Assembly: GCF_022760965.1 (NCBI RefSeq) | Contig: NZ_JAKVIJ010000001.1 | Coordinates: forward strand, 62,001 to 126,000 | DNA from: Simplicispira sedimenti | GTDB lineage: Bacteria; Pseudomonadota; Gammaproteobacteria; Burkholderiales; Burkholderiaceae_C | Direction of reading: 5' to 3' | Length of the DNA stretch: 64,000 bases | In this document: positions 16,589-23,985 of the stretch, piece by piece | How the letters are laid out: each line of letters starts with the position of its first letter | Position numbering within the stretch: the stretch's first letter is position 1 | The notes under the pieces: model-generated | Told to the model about the DNA's origin: nothing | Database searches by the model: none | Seen by the model: only the letters and a program-made list of their open reading frames with translations | Position numbers and translations under genes: made by a program

Positions 16589-17047
16589 ATGCCCACCCCC
16601 CACACACCACCCAGCCACCGCGCACTGGTCTGCGCCGCACTGGCGGCACTGGCCACCCTGCCCGCCCAAGCCACCGCACATTTCTGCGGTCGCAGCGCGG
16701 CCCACCCCATCGACAAGACGCTGGCGGCGGCTGCGCAGCGCAGCGGCGGAGTCACGGTGGACCTGAGCGACGCCCAGAGCGCAGCCTATGAGGCCTGGGA
16801 CAAGGAACTCAACCGCCTGTACGCCGCGCTGCTCAAGGCCACCGATCCTGCACAGCGCGAGGCCCTGCGCGCCGCGCAACGCGCATGGCTGGCGTTCGAC
16901 AAGGCGCAGGGCCATTGGGTGGCCGTCCAGCACGCCGACGAAGGCACGTCAGCAGCACTGAACATCGGCGGCGCAGCGCTGGAGCGGCGCCGTGCGCGCG
17001 TGTGCGAGCTGCTGAACGACCTGGAAGGCTTGCAGGCCACGCGATGA
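16589..17047 (+). CDS. LprI/DUF1311-family exported protein
   Basis: This 152-residue secreted protein has a signal peptide (LAALATLPAQATA) and a lysozyme-inhibitor-LprI-like (DUF1311) domain. The hallmark is AYEAWDKELNRLYAALLKAT followed by AQREALRAAQRAWLAFDKAQ. Two cysteines (HFCGRSAA and RVCELLND) could form a disulfide. LprI in mycobacteria inhibits lysozyme, and most proteobacterial members are uncharacterised. It overlaps the next gene by ATGA, so it belongs to the same operon as the metalloprotease-TPM fusion. Confidence 0.85.
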   Translation: MPTPHTPPSHRALVCAALAALATLPAQATAHFCGRSAAHPIDKTLAAAAQRSGGVTVDLSDAQSAAYEAWDKELNRLYAALLKATDPAQREALRAAQRAWLAFDKAQGHWVAVQHADEGTSAALNIGGAALERRRARVCELLNDLEGLQATR

Positions 17048-17433
17048 TGCGCCGCACACTGCTGCAACTGGCGGGCCTGCTGGTCCCCGCGCTCGCGCAG
17101 GCCCGCGAGGCGGTGTGGCTGCGCATCCGCAACGACAGCCCGCAGCCCTTTGAGCATGTCTGGCTGGGCCTGCCGCGCCAAGGCACCGATGTGGACCTGG
17201 GGCCTGTACCGCCGGGCCAGACCAGCCGCTGGCACGCCTTTCCGGCCGCGCCGCCACACTACCGCAAGGCCCGCGTGCAACTGGCCGCGCGCCAGCTCGT
17301 GCATGTCAACGACACAGCCTACCCACACGGCCACACCGCGCTGGCGCCGGGCCGCTACACCTTTGCCTACCGGATCGAGGGCGGGGCGCTGCAACTGACG
17401 GTGGTCAAAGAAGCGCCTGAAAGCACCGACTGA
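17044..17433 (+). CDS. Hypothetical exported protein
   Basis: A 129-residue protein whose ATG overlaps the preceding stop codon. MMRRTLLQLAGLLVPALAQA is a signal peptide. The mature part reads as an all-beta domain (WLRIRNDSPQPFEHVWLGLP, VPPGQTSRWHAF, APGRYTFAYRIEGGALQLTVV), similar in layout to small periplasmic immunoglobulin-like domains. No family recognised. It is the last gene of the operon, and a family-1 palindromic repeat begins at its stop codon. Confidence 0.75.
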   Translation: MMRRTLLQLAGLLVPALAQAREAVWLRIRNDSPQPFEHVWLGLPRQGTDVDLGPVPPGQTSRWHAFPAAPPHYRKARVQLAARQLVHVNDTAYPHGHTALAPGRYTFAYRIEGGALQLTVVKEAPESTD

Positions 17434-17498
17434 TGCTATTATTTTGATAGCTACTAGCGCTTATAAAATAAGCGCCAGAGGCCAATTTGGCATAAAAT
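17431..17498 (+). terminator. Family-1 repeat acting as a probable bidirectional terminator
   Basis: It starts with the upstream gene's TGA (TGATGCTATTATTTTGATAGC). It then has a perfect hairpin, GCGCTTAT at 17457-17464 against ATAAGCGC at 17468-17475 with an AAA loop, and AGAGGCCAATTTGGCATAAAA after it. The block lies between convergent genes (the exported protein and mltA) and both sides are AT-rich, so it could end transcripts from both directions. It is the most complete family-1 copy here. Confidence 0.65.
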
Positions 17499-18647
17499 TC
17501 AGCGCGGCCAGAGCGCCCACAGCCGCAGCCCCTGCTTGAGCCGCCCGGCGATCTCCCCGGCCTCCTGCCCCCAGCCGGTGAAGTAGTCGGCCCGCACCGC
17601 ACCCAGGATGGCGCTGCCCGTGTCCTGCGCCAGCACCAGGCGGCCCAGTTGCACCTGTGGCCCGCTGGAGGCCAGCCACACGGGCGTGCCGTACGGAATG
17701 CTCTGGCGGTCCACGGCGATGGAGCGGCCCGGCGTCAGCGGCACGCCCTGCGCACCGCGCGGGCCGAAGCCGGCGTCGAGCGCATCGAGCGGCTCCTCCT
17801 TGAAGAACACGTAGCGCGGGTTGCTCCACAGCAGCTCGTTCACGCGCTGCGGGTTGGCGGCGATCCAGGCCTTGATGCCGGGCCAGGTGGCGTCGCGCGT
17901 GAGTCCCTGGTCCAACAACCAGCGGCCCACGCTCTGGTAGGGCTGGTCGTTGCTGCCTGCGTAGGCCACGCGCACCATGCGCACACTGCCGTCGGGCTCT
18001 TGCACGCGCAGGCGGCCCGAGCCCTGGATGTGCAACACCATGGCGTCCACCGGGTCGCGCAGCCAGGCAATGGCGCGCCCGGCCAGTTGCGCCTGCACTT
18101 CGGGCAGGGTGTCGATGTCCTGGCGCGAGTACCAGGGCTTGCGCTGACCCAGCGTGGCGGGAGGGCGGTACAGCGGCACCTGGTAGCCGTTGCCGCTGGT
18201 GCGGGCCGCGTCCAGCAGGGGTTCGTAGTAGGCGGTGAGCAGGCCCTCGGCCTGGCCGTCGTGCGTTTCAATGCGGTAGGGTTGCAGGCGCGCCACCATC
18301 CAGGCGCGTTGCTCGTCGCTGCTCGCAATGCTGAGCTGGCGCACCTCGCCACACAGCGCCTGGAAGGCGGGCGCGGGGCGCTCGCAACTGCGCACCCAGG
18401 CGTTCCAGGCCTCGTGCAGCGCATCGTCGGAAAAGCCGGGCAGCTCGGCCCAGCGCACCGGCACCCAGCGGCTCTTGGGCTGCATGCGCGCCGGGGGCAG
18501 GGGCCCCGCATCACCGGGCAGTGCGACGGGCGCTCGGGTGGACAGCGGTGGTTCGGGCGCGGTGTCCACATCGGGTGCCGAAGAGCAGGCCGCCAGCGTT
18601 CCTACAATCAGTGCCATCGCCCCAAGGCGCAGGAGATTCCATGTCAT
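17499..18647 (-). CDS. mltA: Membrane-bound lytic murein transglycosylase A
   Basis: MltA is an outer-membrane lipoprotein that cleaves peptidoglycan glycan strands, releasing 1,6-anhydro-muropeptides. The start MTWNLLRLGAMALIVGTLAAC gives a lipoprotein signal with lipobox LAAC. The 382-residue product contains the MltA domain (GLLTAYYEPLLDAA, QGSGRLRVQEPDG) and the C-terminal 3D domain with the catalytic aspartates (VLAQDTGSAILGAVRADYFTG). Length is typical. The start codon overlaps, on the opposite strand, the start of a 37-residue open frame. The frame continues upstream of this start, but that sequence is not family-like. Confidence 0.95.
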   Translation of the reverse strand: MTWNLLRLGAMALIVGTLAACSSAPDVDTAPEPPLSTRAPVALPGDAGPLPPARMQPKSRWVPVRWAELPGFSDDALHEAWNAWVRSCERPAPAFQALCGEVRQLSIASSDEQRAWMVARLQPYRIETHDGQAEGLLTAYYEPLLDAARTSGNGYQVPLYRPPATLGQRKPWYSRQDIDTLPEVQAQLAGRAIAWLRDPVDAMVLHIQGSGRLRVQEPDGSVRMVRVAYAGSNDQPYQSVGRWLLDQGLTRDATWPGIKAWIAANPQRVNELLWSNPRYVFFKEEPLDALDAGFGPRGAQGVPLTPGRSIAVDRQSIPYGTPVWLASSGPQVQLGRLVLAQDTGSAILGAVRADYFTGWGQEAGEIAGRLKQGLRLWALWPR

Positions 18648-18759
18648 GGTTCTGATTTTGCTTGAAGCCCTGGCAGCGCTGCTGATCCTGGTGCTGATCG
18701 TGTGGTGGACCATGTTTTCGGGGCGGCCCGGAGGTGAGCCGCCGGACGAAGACAAGTAG
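18646..18759 (+). CDS. Possible 37-residue single-span membrane microprotein
   Basis: MVLILLEALAALLILVLIVWW is a textbook membrane helix and is followed by a short charged tail ending EPPDEDK. The ATG overlaps the mltA start codon on the other strand (CATG), so the two genes would be transcribed back to back. AGGAG lies at 18631-18635, ten bases upstream. A second ATG at 18641 is better spaced but gives a four-codon frame. No homolog is known to me, so the call rests on composition and the ribosome site. Confidence 0.45.
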   Translation: MVLILLEALAALLILVLIVWWTMFSGRPGGEPPDEDK

Positions 18760-18779
18760 GCCATCAGCGTTTTCAGGGC

Positions 18780-18942
18780 GCTTGCACCACCCGCGACGCA
18801 TGAAACTGGCACGCCCCAGGCCAGGGCTCCCGCGCAAGGGCCGCCAGTATTCCCACGTGCGGGCGCTGGCAGCGTCCCCCCTCCCCAATCGCGCAGCGAT
18901 TGGAGAGAGGGGGGAAGGTGCGCAGCACCTCAGGGGGGTGCT
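18780..18942 (-). repeat. Family-2 dispersed 3'-end repeat, copy downstream of the carbon-nitrogen hydrolase
   Basis: Read on the minus strand it starts with CACCCCCCTGAGG within a few bases of the hydrolase stop codon. It continues with CACCTTCCCCCCTCTCTCC, a CAATCGCTGCGCGATTG hairpin, GGGGAGGGGGGACGCTGCC, GGCGGCCCTTGCGCGGGAGC and CCTGGCCTGGGGCGTGCC. It is the longest copy in the window, again oriented with the gene it follows. Confidence 0.75.
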
Positions 18943-19761
18943 TCACTTCAACACCCGGTGCGTGAGCGCAGGCAGTTGCGCGCGCACCTGCTGCAGGTGC
19001 TGTGCATCCAGCGTGCCCACCACCAGTCCCGGGCCTTGCGCCTGCAGCGCCTGGACGCTGCCCCAGGCATCGACCAGCATGCTGTGTCCCCAGGTGCGGC
19101 GCCCGGTTTCGTGCCGCCCGCCCTGGGCCGGGGCCAGCACATAGGCCTGGTTCTCGATGGCACGGGCGCGCAGCAGCACCTCCCAGTGCGCCTGGCCGGT
19201 GGTGTAGGTGAAGGCGCTGGGCACCAGCAGCAGGTCGGCGCCTGCCTGGGCGTGCTGGCGGTACAGCTCGGGAAAGCGCAGGTCGTAGCACACGCTCAGC
19301 CCCACGCACCAGCGCTGGCCCGCGCGGCTGTGCAGGCTGAACTGCACGGGTGCACTGCCCGGTTCGATGACACTGCCTTCGTCGTAGCGTTCGCTGCCGT
19401 TGTCAAAGCGGAACAGATGGATCTTGTCGTAGCGCGCCACGCAATCGCCGCCTGGCGCATACGCCAGCACGGTGTTGCGCACCTTGTGCGGGTCTGGCGT
19501 GGCCAGCGGCACGGTGCCGCCCACGATCCACAGGCCCAGCGCACGGGCGCTTTCGGCCAGGAAGGCCTGCATGGGGCCTTCGCCCGGCGCCTCGCGCAGG
19601 GCGAGCTTGTCGGTGTCGCGCGCGCCGATGGCGCCAAAGTACTCGGGCAGCACCGCCAGTTCCACCCCCTGGGCGGCAGCCTGCTCCAGCAGGGCGCGGG
19701 CGCTGGCCTGGTTGTCGGCCCAGCGCGGGGTGGAGACCATTTGCACGGCAGCGATCTTCAT
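18943..19761 (-). CDS. Carbon-nitrogen hydrolase (nitrilase superfamily, Nit1-like)
   Basis: This 272-residue amidase-type hydrolase has the Glu-Lys-Cys triad in place: E40 in LPEYF, K113 in YDKIHLF, C158 in SVCYDLRFPELYR. These motifs fit the Nit1/NitFhit and omega-amidase branch, whose members include deaminated-glutathione amidase. The exact substrate cannot be told from sequence. The ATG overlaps the yhdP stop codon (TGATG), so it is translated directly after yhdP. A family-2 repeat follows its stop codon. Confidence 0.9.
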   Translation of the reverse strand: MKIAAVQMVSTPRWADNQASARALLEQAAAQGVELAVLPEYFGAIGARDTDKLALREAPGEGPMQAFLAESARALGLWIVGGTVPLATPDPHKVRNTVLAYAPGGDCVARYDKIHLFRFDNGSERYDEGSVIEPGSAPVQFSLHSRAGQRWCVGLSVCYDLRFPELYRQHAQAGADLLLVPSAFTYTTGQAHWEVLLRARAIENQAYVLAPAQGGRHETGRRTWGHSMLVDAWGSVQALQAQGPGLVVGTLDAQHLQQVRAQLPALTHRVLK

Positions 19762-22700
19762 CAGCGTTCTCCGGGTAAGGCGTCCGAGGCCGGCGTGGTG
19801 GCCCCCGGCTCGGTGGCTGCGCCTCGGGCGCGGCGTGGCAGGCGCGTGACGCGCGGGTCGGTCCAGGTGCCGTCGATACGGAATTCCTGCGTGGCCGCCT
19901 CGATCAGCGGGCCACGCAAGGCCATTTGCGCCAGAAAGCTGCCCAGCCCGATCACGGGGTTGATGGCCGTGGCCACGAGCGAGGCGGTCATGGCGTTGAT
20001 CTCGGGCACCACCACCACGTGCAGGTCCTGGGTTTCGCGTTCGATGTCGGCGCGGCCCTCCATCAGCACGGCGGCGTTCACGCCCTTCATTTGCAGGTTG
20101 TTGGTCATGGCCACCCCCTGGTCAATGCGCACGTCACCACGCACAAAGTCAAAGCTGAAGCCCTCGCTGAACACGTCGCGGAAGTCCAGCGTCAGCCGCC
20201 GGGGCAGCGCCTGCAGGCTGAGCACGCCCAGGAGCTTGGCCAGACCGGGGTCGGCCTTGAGGAACTGGCCTGCTTCAATGGCCAGCTGCACCTGGCCGGT
20301 CATGGTCGCGTAGTCGGGGCTGACGGGCGCGCCGCGCCAGGCCACCATGCCTTCCATGCGGCCCTTGCCGCGGCGCAGCGCACCGCTCTGACCCAGGCGC
20401 TCCAGCAGTTGCCCGGCGTCCTGGATGTCGAGCCGGAAATTGAGCACCGTGCGCCGGGGGGCGGCCGTGCCCGTTGCCAGCCCCGGTGCCTGCAGCGAAG
20501 CCCAGTTCCCACTGGCCTGGAACTGGGCCTCGGGAGTGATCAGGTTGAACTTGGCCAGCCGCCACTCGCGCTGGCCGCCATCAAGTGCCCGGTTCTGGGC
20601 CTCGACTTCCAGGCGCCCCAGGCGGCGCCCGCGCAGCTCGAAGTCGTCCACCACGATGTCCAGCGCGGGCAGGCTGGCCGGCTGCGCGTCCAGCATGGCC
20701 TCCACCTGCGTGGCAGCGCTTTGCGGCATGGACATGCGCGCCAGGCGGGCGTGCAGGCGGGCACTGCCTGCATCGGGCGCCTGCGCCTGGCGGTACTCCA
20801 CGTAGCCGCCGAGTTCACGTGCGTCGAGGTTGGCGCGCCAGACCAGGCCCTGGCGCGATCCGCCCACCACCACGTCGTGCAGGGTGCGCCCCTGCGCGGT
20901 CACCGAGCGGGCACGCAGGGCCAGCACGTTGGGCAGATAGTCCTGCAGCGTGCTGGCGGCGTCCTTTCCGCCCTGTGCCGGGGTGCCCGCCAGCAATGCC
21001 TGCCAGGTATCCACGTCCACATCGCCCAGCTGGAGGTTGGCGGCCACGCCGCGCTCCGGCGTGGGGGTTCCCTCCTGAGAGCCCAGGCCGAGCGTGACGG
21101 AGCCATTGACCACCTGGGACGTTCCGCCCACCCAGTCACGCAGGTAGTCCACCGCGCCCACGCCTTCCACACGCAACGCCAGCCGGTCCTGCAAGGGCAC
21201 CGCCGCGCCGTTGGGCGCAGGCGCCAGCGACGCGCGTGTGACCTGGTTCTCGAAGCGCACCGGCAAGGCCGACTCGGCCGCCTTGCCCAGCGGCGCAGGC
21301 AAGGCCAGCGCCATGCCTTGCAGGCTGGTGCTGACCTGCAGCTCGGGCACCCCCCTGCGCACGGCAAACCCCAGGCTGTAGGGGGTGGTTCCCGTGGCCT
21401 TCTGGGCCAGTTGCGCCAGCACGCCGAGCTCGCGTGCCTGGCGCAGCCCTTCGGCACTGGCGGTGCCCTGGGCGCGCAATTGCAGCAGGGGCGCCTCCAG
21501 CGCCGCAGGGCCTGCGGTGGGCGGGCGCATGCCGCCTTCCAGGCGCACATCGCCCCCCAGCGCACGGGCCTGCACGCCCGCAAGGGCAAAGCCGGTCTCA
21601 CTGAACTGCACCGTACCACGCGTGCGCGTCAGCGCCGGGGTGTCGGGCGTGATGCGCAGGTCGTTGCCTGCCAGGGTAAGCGCTCCCTGCACGCGCGACT
21701 TGTGCATATCGCTGATCGGCAGCTCCAGCTTCAGCCGAAGGTCGGCATTGCCACTGCCCTGGGCATCGTCCAGGGCGTGGCCGGTCATGGCCGACAGGGG
21801 TGAGGCCTTCATCAGCGCCAGCAGTTCAGGCAGGGGACCGCGCGCATCGGCGCTCACGCCCACCACGGTGTGGGCCAGGTCGGGAATCTCGGCCTGCACC
21901 TTGCTGGCCTGCAGGCCGGGGCGGCCCTCAAAGCGCCCGCTGGCGTCGCGCACGCGCATGGACGAGCGCTCAAAGATCAGCTCCCCGCCCAACTGCACCA
22001 GCACGGGCCAGGGCGGCTCACCCACGGGTTGCAGCCGCGGCGGCACGAAACCAAAGGTCACATCGCGCACCTTGGCCGCGATGCGAAACTCGCCCTGGCG
22101 CGGGTCGTTGAAGGGCATGTCGTACAGGTCGCCGCGCACGCGGAACTGCACATCGCTGGCCTTGCCTGCCAGCACCGCGTCGCGCACATAGTGGCGTGCA
22201 TCGGGCGGGATGGACAGTGGCAGGTAGCGGTGCACGCGCGTGCCGTCGGCGCGTTCGAGTGTGCCGCTGAGGTCCAACACCCCCGGAAAGCGAGAGCGGC
22301 TGCCCGAACGCGCCGGATCGCTGGTCTGCCAACTGGCGCGGGCCACGCCCTGGGCATCGGCATTGGCAAAGCGTGCGTCGCTGATCTGCAGGCCGATGCG
22401 CTCGCCATCGATCTGCCATTGCACGCTGGCGTGGAACTGGTCCAGCGGCAGCACCGGCTCTTCAAACACCCCCGGCAACACCAGGGCACCCTGCTCCATG
22501 GACACCGTGGCCGAGCCGCCCTGCTGCGTCAGGTCGAAGTCCATGGTCGCGCCACGCAACCCGATCGCCTGGGCCTGCGCGCCATTCACCTCGGTGGGCT
22601 GCGGCCTGCCCGCCAGCGACAGGCCCGACACACGCCCACGTGCCTGGTAGCTGCGGGGTGCGGTCAGCGGCCCCTGCCAGCGCGCTTCGATGGCTTCCAC

Positions 22701-23897
22701 CAGGCCCTGGGGCACGTAGGTGCGCAGTGCCTGGTGTGCCTGCGCGTCCAGTGGCAGGCGGTCGGCGATGCGCGCCAGCAGGGCCAGGTCCAGCCGGTCG
22801 GCCTGGAACTCCCCCTGCTCGGGGTTGCCCTTGCGCGCCTCGGTGTGCTTGATGCGGGCATTGCCACCGGGCCAGCGCAGTCCGTCGTCGGTGGTGAACT
22901 GCAGGTTCTGGGTCGAAACCTCCATGCCCCCCGCCAGACGCCGCGCCCCCAGGCGGCCCTGCACCGAGGGCAGCACCAGGGGCTGGAGTGTCTCGGCCAG
23001 GGTGGTGTTCACATCGGCCAGCGCCAGGTCCACAGTGCCGCCCATCCACTGGCCGCGCTCGACATCCACCCAGGCACGCACCGCCCCGCGCCCCTGTGCC
23101 ACGGCAATGCCCAGGTCGGCATGGCGGTGCAGGCGCGAGACATCGACCCGCGCAAACTGGGCGTACAACTGCCCACTCCAGTCCTGCCAGCGCCCGCTGT
23201 GGGTGCTCAGCAGTGGCTGGCGGAACCGCCCCACCAGCGTGAATCGATCGCCCCATTCGGGCGGCGGCGTAGCGTCGATGCGCAGGCTGTGGCGCCAGTT
23301 GCCGTTGCGCACCACGATGTCCACATCCCGCAGCGCCAAGGGCGGCGCGCCGCGCAGCTCATCGGTCCAGCGCAGCGTACCTCCGCGGATGACGAGTTCC
23401 GGTTGCGAGAAGAACCAGTCGGCGGCCGCCCCGTCGTTCGGCCCCTGGTCGGGCAACTCCAACCCGGCCAGCAGGATGCGCCCTTCGGGCGTGCGCCGGA
23501 TGTCCAGCTCGGGGCTGTCGATGTACAGCTGCTCGAAACCGAATTTCCACAGCGACCGGGGCGAGACCGCCAGCACCACCCGCGGCAGGCGCAGTGCCTC
23601 ACGCCCCTGGGGGTCGAGCAAGGCCACATCTCCGAGCTCCACAGTCGGGATCAAGCCCTCGGTGCGCGCCGTCACCGTGCCCAGTCGCACCGGTACCCCC
23701 AGCACCTGCGTGGCCTGCTCTTGCAGCTGCGCACGGTAATTTCCGATACGCGGCACAATCCAGCCATGCAGCGCCCCCCAGGCCACCGCCATCAGCAATG
23801 CCACACCCAGCAACAGCCCCAGCGACCAACGGGCGAGCCATGCCATCGTTCGGAGCAGGCGCGTCGGATGGGCAACAGGCACGTTCATGGCAGGCAT
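19761..23897 (-). CDS. yhdP: YhdP family AsmA-like envelope protein
   Basis: This 1378-residue protein has one N-terminal membrane helix (WSLGLLLGVALLMAVAWGAL) and a very long periplasmic beta-rich body of the DUF3971/AsmA_2 type. In Escherichia coli, YhdP, TamB and YdbH are thought to form bridge-like conduits moving phospholipids to the outer membrane. Recognisable parts are ELYIDSPELDIRRTPEGRI near residue 130 and the conserved C-terminus (GVAMTNNLQMKGVNAAVLMEG, then IGLGSFLAQMALRGPL). Length is typical for beta-proteobacteria. MPAMNVPVAH is taken as the start. MNVPVAH, three codons later, is possible. It is divergent from glnE. Confidence 0.93.
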   Translation of the reverse strand: MPAMNVPVAHPTRLLRTMAWLARWSLGLLLGVALLMAVAWGALHGWIVPRIGNYRAQLQEQATQVLGVPVRLGTVTARTEGLIPTVELGDVALLDPQGREALRLPRVVLAVSPRSLWKFGFEQLYIDSPELDIRRTPEGRILLAGLELPDQGPNDGAAADWFFSQPELVIRGGTLRWTDELRGAPPLALRDVDIVVRNGNWRHSLRIDATPPPEWGDRFTLVGRFRQPLLSTHSGRWQDWSGQLYAQFARVDVSRLHRHADLGIAVAQGRGAVRAWVDVERGQWMGGTVDLALADVNTTLAETLQPLVLPSVQGRLGARRLAGGMEVSTQNLQFTTDDGLRWPGGNARIKHTEARKGNPEQGEFQADRLDLALLARIADRLPLDAQAHQALRTYVPQGLVEAIEARWQGPLTAPRSYQARGRVSGLSLAGRPQPTEVNGAQAQAIGLRGATMDFDLTQQGGSATVSMEQGALVLPGVFEEPVLPLDQFHASVQWQIDGERIGLQISDARFANADAQGVARASWQTSDPARSGSRSRFPGVLDLSGTLERADGTRVHRYLPLSIPPDARHYVRDAVLAGKASDVQFRVRGDLYDMPFNDPRQGEFRIAAKVRDVTFGFVPPRLQPVGEPPWPVLVQLGGELIFERSSMRVRDASGRFEGRPGLQASKVQAEIPDLAHTVVGVSADARGPLPELLALMKASPLSAMTGHALDDAQGSGNADLRLKLELPISDMHKSRVQGALTLAGNDLRITPDTPALTRTRGTVQFSETGFALAGVQARALGGDVRLEGGMRPPTAGPAALEAPLLQLRAQGTASAEGLRQARELGVLAQLAQKATGTTPYSLGFAVRRGVPELQVSTSLQGMALALPAPLGKAAESALPVRFENQVTRASLAPAPNGAAVPLQDRLALRVEGVGAVDYLRDWVGGTSQVVNGSVTLGLGSQEGTPTPERGVAANLQLGDVDVDTWQALLAGTPAQGGKDAASTLQDYLPNVLALRARSVTAQGRTLHDVVVGGSRQGLVWRANLDARELGGYVEYRQAQAPDAGSARLHARLARMSMPQSAATQVEAMLDAQPASLPALDIVVDDFELRGRRLGRLEVEAQNRALDGGQREWRLAKFNLITPEAQFQASGNWASLQAPGLATGTAAPRRTVLNFRLDIQDAGQLLERLGQSGALRRGKGRMEGMVAWRGAPVSPDYATMTGQVQLAIEAGQFLKADPGLAKLLGVLSLQALPRRLTLDFRDVFSEGFSFDFVRGDVRIDQGVAMTNNLQMKGVNAAVLMEGRADIERETQDLHVVVVPEINAMTASLVATAINPVIGLGSFLAQMALRGPLIEAATQEFRIDGTWTDPRVTRLPRRARGAATEPGATTPASDALPGER

Positions 23898-23985
23898 TGG
23901 ATGTGGCCGGGATTATGACCCGCACCCCCGGTGCCGGTTCCTTCTCCCTGGCACTTGTTTTCCAGCCGTCTTGTCGCCCACCACT

